Below, piece by piece: positions 8,490-14,646 of a stretch of 42,807 nucleotides of DNA. The stretch's first letter is position 1. Every line of letters begins with the position of its first letter. Position numbers and translations under genes: made by a program. The notes under the pieces were generated by a model that did not search any database, had not been told where the DNA came from, and was given only the letters and a program-made list of their open reading frames with translations. Location: NCBI RefSeq assembly GCF_900108555.1, contig NZ_FNWV01000016.1:1-42807 (forward strand). The letters run 5' to 3'. Origin of the DNA: Ruminococcus flavefaciens (GTDB lineage: Bacteria; Bacillota; Clostridia; Oscillospirales; Ruminococcaceae).

Positions 8490-8658
8490 ATAACTTTTTC
8501 AACGTTCCCTTATAGCTGTCTTTGCCGATATGTACAGTCACGGTAACATTGGATTCCTGCACATCGGGGGCAAGTGTGGGAGTCGGTTCAGTCTTACTGA
8601 ATCCATTCAGCCCCTTACCCTTGATAATGGTCGGGAAATCCTTGTAGCAGATATCCAT
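8488..8658 (-). pseudogene. 3' remnant of an unidentified gene
   Basis: An open frame of about 66 codons reads leftwards to a stop at 8488; an in-frame TGA cuts it off near 8690, and ATG 8658 has no ribosome binding site. The residues (KGLNGFSKTEPTPTLAPD, then a VTVTVHIGKDSY stretch) look protein-like but match no family I know. It sits beside an rlmD-like fragment, so it may be what is left of an integrated element. Confidence 0.35.
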
Positions 8659-8884
8659 ATTGCCGTTAAAGCGTATTTTCTGTCTGCATATTCACACACT
8701 GAAAAAGGGGCAATCGCAGAATTACACACCAACCAACCGAGTGCGTAAAAATGCGGAAATATCGTGTATCTCATGGGACTTTTCCAGTTTGCCTGATATG
8801 TTCCCATTTACACGAAAACCGGGCTGTTTTGAGTGCTTTTTGAATGACGTATATTCCGTAAAACCGCGTAAAATCGGCGTTTTA

Positions 8885-8956
8885 TCAGTCGTTCCTTGTC
8901 AGCAGAACCACGCACTCAACGTGTGACGTATTTGGGATCATGTCGTTATTCTTATA
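8885..8956 (-). pseudogene. rlmD-like 23S rRNA methyltransferase, C-terminal scar
   Basis: About 24 codons end at TGA 8885 and read NNDMIPNTSHVECVVLLTR, closely resembling the C-terminal end of RlmD/RumA-type 23S rRNA (uracil-5-)-methyltransferases (typical form D-M-F-P-x-T-x-H-V-E). The rest of the enzyme is absent. The 3' end of this gene is a known integration site of Gram-positive conjugative elements, so the fragment may be an attachment-site scar (inference). Confidence 0.6.
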
Positions 8957-9001
8957 ATATCAGAAGTCTAAACACTTGTCAATATATAATGTGACTATAT
9001 T

Positions 9002-9029
9002 ATTTCAATAGCCCATGGGCTAATGAAAT
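9002..9029. terminator. Near-perfect palindrome after the FMN reductase gene
   Basis: ATTTCA-A-TAGCCC/GGGCTA-A-TGAAAT forms a 28-base palindrome with one mismatched pair, just downstream of the leftward gene ending at 9050. It could act as a terminator, although the following T-run is poor. The right arm-like block ATTTCAATAGC recurs near 38.96 kb. Confidence 0.5.
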
Positions 9030-9049
9030 AGTGCTGCTCGCACGGCTTC

Positions 9050-9571
9050 TCATAACGATTCCCCAAATTTTCTAATCTTTGCAAGCAGCTCATCAGAAAC
9101 ATTGCCTGCTGATGTAAACACTCCCATATTCCTTAATCCCAGATAACCGAGAAAATCACCATTGTATGAAAACATTGCTCCGTCATACTGGTTTCTGTCA
9201 CCGGAGGATAAAAACATTGCAATTTGAGTCAAGCTTTTCGGCGCAGCAGGATAAAGTGCAGAATAAAACCTGTCGATCACGCATTTGAGTTGACCGCTAA
9301 TACCGTGATAGTAGATCGGGGAAGCAAGAATAAGCATATTAGTGTCATTCAGCAGCAAATATATATCCTGCATATCGTCTTTCTGTATACACTTGCCGTT
9401 CCCTTTGCTGTGGCAGTATTCACAGGCAAGACAGCCTTTTACATTCAGCTTACAGACATTTACTGTTTTCACGGTATGCCTTGATGATTCAGCCCCTTCA
9501 CAAAATGCTGTGACCATTTTTGCAGTATTTCCATTTTGACGGGGGCTTCCATTTAATACAAGTATTTTCAT
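9050..9571 (-). CDS. NADPH-dependent FMN reductase / iron-sulfur flavoprotein family
   Basis: The protein has 173 residues from ATG 9571 (GAGGTG upstream); a longer start at 9586 would overlap the preceding stop. The N-terminus MKILVLNGSPRQNGNT is the FMN phosphate-binding loop of flavodoxin-like reductases, and CLACEYCHSKGNGKC (about 51-65) is the cysteine cluster of the iron-sulfur flavoprotein type. SPIYYHGISGQLKCVIDRF is the conserved second flavin-contact segment. These proteins transfer electrons from NAD(P)H to FMN and small acceptors. It is the last gene of the LysR-facing operon, 8 bases after the fusion gene. Confidence 0.88.
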   Translation of the reverse strand: MKILVLNGSPRQNGNTAKMVTAFCEGAESSRHTVKTVNVCKLNVKGCLACEYCHSKGNGKCIQKDDMQDIYLLLNDTNMLILASPIYYHGISGQLKCVIDRFYSALYPAAPKSLTQIAMFLSSGDRNQYDGAMFSYNGDFLGYLGLRNMGVFTSAGNVSDELLAKIRKFGESL

Positions 9572-9579
9572 AGCACACC

Positions 9580-11136
9580 TCACCAATTTTCATACCGCTG
9601 TCCTGTGTGCAGTTCTGCCATTCTTTGCATTTCTGCATCGGTCAGCTCAAAATCAAAGATGCTGTAATTCTCAAGTATATGATCCGGATTCTGTGAACCC
9701 GGTATCGTGACATAGCCTGCCTGCAAATGCCATCGGAGTATTATTTGTGCCGATGTCTTGCCGTGTGCCTTTGCTATATCCGTGATCGTTTCATTACCGA
9801 ACAAGTCCTGCGTATGCCCTCTGCCTCCGAACGGATACCATGATTCTACCACCGTACCGTATTTGGCGATATCCTTTTGGAACTCGGTGTTCTGATAAAA
9901 CGGATGATTTTCATTCTGAACTACCGCAGGCTTGATCTCACCGCCGGATGTGACACGCTCATATTCGTCGATGGTATAATAGTTAGAAATACCGATTGAC
10001 CGCAGCTTTCCGTCCCTTACACCCTGACACAGAGCTTTGTAGACTTCAGTATCATTACTTCCCGATTGGTGTATCAGCATCAGGTCAATGTAATCAAGTC
10101 CGAGCCGTTCAAGCGAATCGTCAATAGAACTGTACGCTCTGTCATAGTTGGAAGGCATGACCTTTGTGGTGACAAAGACCTTCTCACGGGTTACGATACC
10201 ATCATTGATCGCCCTCTGAATGCCATTGCCAACACCTGTTTCATTACCGTAATACTGCGCTGTGTCGATCAGCCGATAACCGTCTTTCAGCGCTTCGTAG
10301 ACAGAGTTTTCCGCAGTATCATCGTCCTGTGTCCATGTACCAAGTCCAAGAATGGGCATTTCATAGCCGCTGTTGAGCAGTACAGTCTTGTTTTCAAAAT
10401 CAAATTCTGTTGTCATATTACGCTGCTCCAATATCTTTCGTTTCAGCAGGCATAGGTCAAAAACGCTCCATACCCCGTCATTGTCGAGATCGTAAGGCTT
10501 TCCCCGCAAATCTTCTTCTGTCGGTTTCGTAAGAAGAAAATCATTGAGATTCCGTACATCCTGCACGGTGTATTCGGTATCTTGGCTGCCGTTCATTTCA
10601 AACGTTACGGTCACATCGTCTTTACCGAGTGCATAAGCAAGCCCCGAAGTATCTGATATATGACCGATCTTTGTATAGCTGTATGAAGTATCAAAGCTCT
10701 CATAGAATACCACAAGGCAGTTATCACCATACAGCATTATATCCCCCTCGCTGATATGACCGACTTTTTCAGGCGAGGAAGGCAGAGAGGTATCAAGGTA
10801 ATAATACTTTTCATTGCCGTTCAATTCGGACATATCAAGAGTCAGGGGCAGCATTTCCGTCAAAGCTGTGACTGTATCGCTGCTTTCCAATGAGACACGA
10901 AATTGCGTATCTCCTACAGCTATCTGCATACCATCAGCATCATTTTCTTCATGTTGTTCGGCGGTTGTGACCTCTTGTTTGTCAGAGGCCACAGATGAAA
11001 CGCTGCTGTCGCTTTGCATCATAACAGACGAGTTTTCACTTTGCACCGTCACAGCCGAACTATCCTCTGAGTAACTGCCGCACCCGGTCAACATCAGAAA
11101 AGAAGAAATAACTGCTAAAAATCTCGCTTTAATCAT
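9580..11136 (-). CDS. Lipoprotein fusion: cyclophilin-like, half-dockerin, aldo/keto reductase
   Basis: The single open frame of 518 residues has three parts. A lipoprotein signal (lipobox LTGC, C19) leads into a Ser-rich linker. Residues about 70-182 resemble the cyclophilin-like fold lipoproteins (PF18050 type). Residues 191-236 carry a dockerin-like segment with one calcium loop (DLDNDGVWSVFDLC). Residues about 250-518 are a complete aldo/keto reductase with D291, Y296, K325 and H356 in place. The gene overlaps the acetyltransferase end by 8 bases (GAGGAG before ATG 11136). A reductase on the outer face would lack obvious NADPH, which is odd. A fusion of two formerly separate neighbouring genes is likely; no frame break is visible at the joint. 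Confidence 0.85.
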   Translation of the reverse strand: MIKARFLAVISSFLMLTGCGSYSEDSSAVTVQSENSSVMMQSDSSVSSVASDKQEVTTAEQHEENDADGMQIAVGDTQFRVSLESSDTVTALTEMLPLTLDMSELNGNEKYYYLDTSLPSSPEKVGHISEGDIMLYGDNCLVVFYESFDTSYSYTKIGHISDTSGLAYALGKDDVTVTFEMNGSQDTEYTVQDVRNLNDFLLTKPTEEDLRGKPYDLDNDGVWSVFDLCLLKRKILEQRNMTTEFDFENKTVLLNSGYEMPILGLGTWTQDDDTAENSVYEALKDGYRLIDTAQYYGNETGVGNGIQRAINDGIVTREKVFVTTKVMPSNYDRAYSSIDDSLERLGLDYIDLMLIHQSGSNDTEVYKALCQGVRDGKLRSIGISNYYTIDEYERVTSGGEIKPAVVQNENHPFYQNTEFQKDIAKYGTVVESWYPFGGRGHTQDLFGNETITDIAKAHGKTSAQIILRWHLQAGYVTIPGSQNPDHILENYSIFDFELTDAEMQRMAELHTGQRYENW

Positions 11137-11692
11137 AAATGCTCCTCACCACCTTTGCAGGAGTGCCGACCGCTATCATATTTTCGGGAATATTCTTTGT
11201 AACGACTGAGCCTGCACCGATGACTGCATTATCACCGATCGTCACACCCGAAAGGATAGTTGAGTTAGAGCCTATCCACACATTCCTGCCGATGTGAATG
11301 GGCTTGGGTATCAGATCATGACGTTCTTCGGGGAGAAGTCCGTGATTCAGCGTTGCAAGCACCGTATTGTGACCGATCAGCGCACCGTCACCTATGTAAA
11401 TACCGCCCTGATCCTGAAATTTACAGCCTGCATTGATGAACACGCCTTTTCCGAGATGAATGTTCTTTCCGCAGTCTGTATAGAACGGAGGAAACAGCCT
11501 GACCTCAACAGGTTCACCGATAAGCTCCGACATCAGCGCATTGATCTCATCGGGGGTATGATAGCGGCTGTTGATCTCCATAGTAATGCGGATAGCCTCC
11601 TGACTCAGCTCATGCATGATCTGATGCACATTGCTCTCCGCCGTGACCTGTTTTCCGCTGTTCATATATTCAAGAAATCCTGCTGTTGTCAT
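11129..11692 (-). CDS. Hexapeptide-repeat O-acetyltransferase (maltose/galactoside acetyltransferase type)
   Basis: The protein has 187 residues; ATG 11692 is chosen for GGAGG upstream. The N-terminal helical region is of the maltose acetyltransferase type, and the C-terminal half is a left-handed beta-helix with hexapeptide repeats (IYIGDGALIGHNTVLATLNH, IHIGRNVWIGSNSTILSG). The conserved histidine lies in ATLNHG, and the GTPAKVVR ending is typical. The family moves acetyl from acetyl-CoA to sugar or other hydroxyl groups. The end overlaps the start of the lipoprotein fusion gene, so translation is probably coupled. The true substrate cannot be told. Confidence 0.9.
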   Translation of the reverse strand: MTTAGFLEYMNSGKQVTAESNVHQIMHELSQEAIRITMEINSRYHTPDEINALMSELIGEPVEVRLFPPFYTDCGKNIHLGKGVFINAGCKFQDQGGIYIGDGALIGHNTVLATLNHGLLPEERHDLIPKPIHIGRNVWIGSNSTILSGVTIGDNAVIGAGSVVTKNIPENMIAVGTPAKVVRSIYD

Positions 11693-11712
11693 TGCTTTTC
11701 CTCCAATCGGGA

Positions 11713-12711
11713 TCATTTAAGATATTCGTTATAGAATGCTTCCAGCTTGTCAAACGGGATAGAGTTATTCTCGCCGCCGTCATAGAGGTCGGTATGGGAA
11801 GCACCTTCGATCACAAGAAGCTGTTTATTGTCGGTGTACTTGTTTCCGTTTATCATATTCTCATACGCATCTTTTCCGAAGTAGAAAGAATGTGCCTTGT
11901 CACCGTGAAGCACCATGACAGCAGAGCGTATCTCGTTGCTGTAGTGCAGGATAGGCATATTGATGAACGACATACAGCCGATCTTGTTCCAGCCGCCGTT
12001 GGAATTGAGCGAACGAGGGTGATAACCTCTTTCAGTCTTGTAGTATGCGTGGTAGTCCTTGACAAAGTAGGGAGCGTCTTCCGGCAGAGGATCAATAACA
12101 CCGCCACCGAGCTCATACTCGCCGGACTGATAATCCCTGATACGCTGGGCATTCAGAGCAACCTTTTTCTCATAACGCTTTTCTTCACTGTCCTCGCTGT
12201 CGAAATAGCCATTTGCATTCACTCTTGTCATATCGTACATGGTAGATGCAACAGTCGCCTTGATACGGGTATCCAGTGCTGCTGTATTCAATGCCATACC
12301 GCCCCAGCCGCAGATGCCAAGGATACCAATGCGTTCAGGATCAACATTTTCCTGTACTGAGAGGAAGTCCACCGCTGCCATAAAGTCTTCCGTGTTGATG
12401 TCGGGAGAAGCCATGTATCTCGGCTGTCCTCCGCTTTCACCCGTAAAGGACGGATCGAATGCAATGGTCAGAAATCCACGCTCTGCAAGTGTCTGTGCGT
12501 AAAGACCGCTGCACTGTTCCTTGACTGCACCGAACGGTCCGCACACGGCGATCGCAGGGAGTTTTCCGCCTGCGTTTTTCGGAGTGTACATATCGGCAGC
12601 GAGTGTGATGCCGTAGCGGTTGTGGAAAGTGACCTTGTTGTGGTCAACCTTGTCGGACTTTGGGAAGGTCTTGTCCCATTCCTGTGTTAAAGTAAGCATT
12701 TCATCTTTCAT
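11713..12711 (-). CDS. YcjY-like alpha/beta hydrolase with a Cys nucleophile elbow
   Basis: The protein has 332 residues and GGAGG 8 bases before ATG 12711, within the end of the upstream gene. It has an alpha/beta-hydrolase fold with the nucleophile elbow GICGWGG (132-138), where C134 replaces the usual serine, as in dienelactone hydrolases and the YcjY group. The C-terminal histidine is probably the one in EGASHTDLYDG. The family includes cytoplasmic esterases or peptidase-like enzymes of unclear substrate. Its neighbours are a small helical protein and an acetyltransferase under a divergent LysR gene, pointing to a stress or xenobiotic response unit (inference). Confidence 0.85.
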   Translation of the reverse strand: MKDEMLTLTQEWDKTFPKSDKVDHNKVTFHNRYGITLAADMYTPKNAGGKLPAIAVCGPFGAVKEQCSGLYAQTLAERGFLTIAFDPSFTGESGGQPRYMASPDINTEDFMAAVDFLSVQENVDPERIGILGICGWGGMALNTAALDTRIKATVASTMYDMTRVNANGYFDSEDSEEKRYEKKVALNAQRIRDYQSGEYELGGGVIDPLPEDAPYFVKDYHAYYKTERGYHPRSLNSNGGWNKIGCMSFINMPILHYSNEIRSAVMVLHGDKAHSFYFGKDAYENMINGNKYTDNKQLLVIEGASHTDLYDGGENNSIPFDKLEAFYNEYLK

Positions 12712-12712
12712 T

Positions 12713-12949
12713 TCAGATACCTCCGTTTTTTCTTAATGTGTAGGCGAAATAGTCGAGGCAGTCGATGCGGTCGTTATACTTGTGAACGCTGTCAAGGAGC
12801 GTTTGACGATAGCTTTTCAGAAAACAGTCAAGTGCCTGATATTGTCCGCTTTCGACCATTTGCAGGCATTTCGTTACGCTTTCATCGTCCAAGCCCATAT
12901 CCCTGAGATTTTCGGTCATGACCGCCATTTTGTCGGTTGCATTTGCCAT
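12713..12949 (-). CDS. Small helical protein, first gene of the LysR-facing operon
   Basis: The protein has 78 residues, with AGGTGAG before ATG 12949. The sequence is mostly helical with a CLQMVESGQYQALDCFL core and a DRIDCLDYFAYTLRK C-terminal helix. I recall such short proteins in front of LysR-controlled reductase and hydrolase genes in Firmicutes, but know no function. It ends one base before the hydrolase start and contains the hydrolase ribosome binding site, so the two are translationally coupled. Confidence 0.75.
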   Translation of the reverse strand: MANATDKMAVMTENLRDMGLDDESVTKCLQMVESGQYQALDCFLKSYRQTLLDSVHKYNDRIDCLDYFAYTLRKNGGI

Positions 12950-12979
12950 ATTCTCACCTCTGTGTTATTTGGTATCTTT

Positions 12980-13008
12980 AGTATAACACAGATCTTATGA
13001 TATGTAAA
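12980..13008 (-). promoter_or_regulatory. Promoter of the leftward LysR-facing operon
   Basis: On the minus strand TTTACA (13008-13003), a 17-base spacer and TATACT (12985-12980) stand about 30 bases before ATG 12949. Confidence 0.8.
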
Positions 13009-13019
13009 ATACCTATTTT

Positions 13020-13064
13020 GAATAGCTTGCTATTCTTGACAGGAATAGCAAAACAGGTTATAAT
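13020..13064 (+). promoter_or_regulatory. LysR promoter with candidate operator palindrome
   Basis: TTGACA (13036-13041), 17 bases and TATAAT (13059-13064) precede the LysR gene. GAATAGC-TT-GCTATTC (13020-13035) is a perfect palindrome abutting the -35, and a third GAATAGC half-site lies in the spacer (13043-13049). It is placed between the divergent promoters, so it probably controls both. Confidence 0.8.
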
Positions 13065-13091
13065 GATAATAGAAACTATCGGAGGTTTATT

Positions 13092-13967
13092 ATGGAAATA
13101 CGGATATTACGATATTTTCTTGCCATCGCAAGAGAAGAAAACATGACAAGGGCAGCCGAGCGGCTTCATATCTCGCAGCCCTCGCTGTCTAAAGAGATAA
13201 AGAAACTTGAGGAAGAATTGGGGCATGAACTGTTTATCCGCACGAATAAAAGTATGCTCTTAAATGATGAGGGAATGCTCCTGCGAAAGCGTGCCGAGGA
13301 CATTCTCGCAATGGTAGACAAGACCGCCGAGGAGTTCAGCCAGCTTGACAACATCATCGGCGGAGAGATACGCATAGGCTGCGCCGAGAGCCATCTCATC
13401 AAGTATCTGGCGCGGAGTATCAAGACATTCAAGGAGCAGTACCCGGGCTTCACCTTCCACATTTTCAGCGGAGACACAGAACCTGTTGCGGAACGTCTTG
13501 ACAGAGGTATCCTTGATCTTGCAGTTATCGTTGAACCGCCGAACCTCTCAAAATACAACTATCTTTCTATCCCCGAAAGTGACAAATGGGGGCTTGTAAT
13601 GCGCCGTGACAGTCCGCTTGCCGAAAAAGAGTATGTAACATTTGATGATCTTTATGGTCTGCCGCTGTTCTGCTCGGAGCAGTCTATCCGTGTGGATTTT
13701 CCGCGCTGGTGCGGGGATAATATGGATAAGCTCAACTTTGCGGGAACAGTCAATCTTGCATATAACGGCTCAGTGTTTGTGAAGGAGGGGCTGGGGTGTA
13801 TGCTGACCTTTGAGTACCTTGTAGACACAAGTGAGGGAAGCAGTCTTTGTTTTCGACCAATAAAGCCGACACTTGAAACGAATATGTATATCATCTGGAA
13901 AAAGTATCAGGTGTTCTCGCCGATAGCAGAACTGTTTCTGAAAAGATTAAAGCAGGATTACACTTAA
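13092..13967 (+). CDS. LysR-family transcriptional regulator
   Basis: The protein has 291 residues and GGAGG before ATG 13092. The winged HTH covers about 1-60 (MTRAAERLHISQPSLSKEIKKLEEELG), followed by the linker helix and a periplasmic-binding-protein-like effector domain (about 90-290). LysR proteins usually activate the divergent operon when a small ligand binds and repress themselves. The palindromic GAATAGC sites between the two promoters fit this. The likely target is the operon from 12949 to 9050. The ligand is unknown. Confidence 0.93.
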   Translation: MEIRILRYFLAIAREENMTRAAERLHISQPSLSKEIKKLEEELGHELFIRTNKSMLLNDEGMLLRKRAEDILAMVDKTAEEFSQLDNIIGGEIRIGCAESHLIKYLARSIKTFKEQYPGFTFHIFSGDTEPVAERLDRGILDLAVIVEPPNLSKYNYLSIPESDKWGLVMRRDSPLAEKEYVTFDDLYGLPLFCSEQSIRVDFPRWCGDNMDKLNFAGTVNLAYNGSVFVKEGLGCMLTFEYLVDTSEGSSLCFRPIKPTLETNMYIIWKKYQVFSPIAELFLKRLKQDYT

Positions 13968-13986
13968 TTGAATAGGCACAGAAAAT

Positions 13987-14032
13987 AAGGGCTATGCCTT
14001 CCGTACACAGGTTACGGAGGACATAGCCCTTT
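13987..14032 (+). terminator. Terminator after the LysR gene
   Basis: AAGGGCTATG...CATAGCCCTT with inner pairing CCGTA/TACGG forms a long stem; only three T residues follow. Confidence 0.75.
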
Positions 14033-14038
14033 CCATAT

Positions 14039-14245
14039 GCTAAAAAAACAGACAGCGCTGGCAGAAAACTTAGAGAGGCTTCTGTCCGTAAACTTAACGA
14101 AAAAAGAGTTGGTCTTCTGACTCATAAGGATAGCTTAAAAAAAGAATTGAATACTGTGATTGATTATACGCCTAAAATAACAGCTTGCCAGAATGAGCAT
14201 GAAATGCTCAGAAGTAGTATTAAAGACTCTTTCATTAACAAATGA
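14039..14245 (+). pseudogene. Start-less coiled-coil coding remnant
   Basis: An open frame without a start codon ends at TGA 14243-14245 and reads REASVRKLNEKRVGLLTHKD followed by further charged helical residues. The composition is clearly protein-like and coiled-coil. It may be the 3' end of a relaxase or similar element gene, but I cannot identify it. It is cut off by the LysR terminator. Confidence 0.35.
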
Positions 14246-14260
14246 TCTTGGAATAGAATA

Positions 14261-14282
14261 GTAGCCTCCCGAAGGAGGCTAC
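14261..14282. terminator. Perfect 9-bp hairpin
   Basis: GTAGCCTCC-CGAA-GGAGGCTAC lies just after the leftward small HTH gene ending at 14288. There is no long T-run on either strand. Confidence 0.6.
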
Positions 14283-14287
14283 ATCTA

Positions 14288-14503
14288 TCAATTGTCGCTA
14301 TAAAGCTTGTAGAAGTAAGAGCGAGATACACCTAATTCCCTAACCGCTTCTACGGGCTTTTTGTTTCCGCAGCGGACTTTCGCAATCGCCTCAAGCCAGT
14401 TCTCAGGAAGAGGATTTGATGGACATCCGAAGCGGACGTATTTTTTATATAATATTTTTATATAATTACTTCGTTCATTTTTGACGTTGCTATACTCTTC
14501 CAT
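14288..14503 (-). CDS. Small HTH protein resembling a serine-recombinase C-terminus
   Basis: The protein has 71 residues. PLPENWLEAIAKVRCGNKKP and AVRELGVSRSYFYKLYSDN resemble the C-terminal helix-turn-helix of resolvase/invertase recombinases (typical form PENFxEVxxxWRxGEIxAxEAxxxLxxxxSTFYRR). No catalytic domain precedes it, and ATG 14503 has no good ribosome binding site. It could be a free-standing small DNA-binding protein or a recombinase scar. Confidence 0.5.
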   Translation of the reverse strand: MEEYSNVKNERSNYIKILYKKYVRFGCPSNPLPENWLEAIAKVRCGNKKPVEAVRELGVSRSYFYKLYSDN

Positions 14504-14565
14504 GAATTCAGAAGTACTGATTCAACTTTTATGAGATGACTAAACATTAGATTACTTATTGTATC

Positions 14566-14594
14566 TTGTTTTTATGAAATGGATGTGATATAAT
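14566..14594 (+). promoter_or_regulatory. Promoter of the DUF4434-dockerin gene
   Basis: TTGTTT (14566-14571), 17 bases and TATAAT (14589-14594), about 50 bases before ATG 14647. Confidence 0.6.
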
Positions 14595-14646
14595 TTATGC
14601 ATAAAGTTGGCAGAACATCGATACCTGAAAAAGGAGGAGTTTCGTT

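Noticed and set aside
11686..12360. Long rightward open frame (over 200 codons)
   Set aside because: It lies antisense to the hydrolase gene, has no ribosome binding site and low-complexity hydrophobic content; it is a shadow of the real frame.
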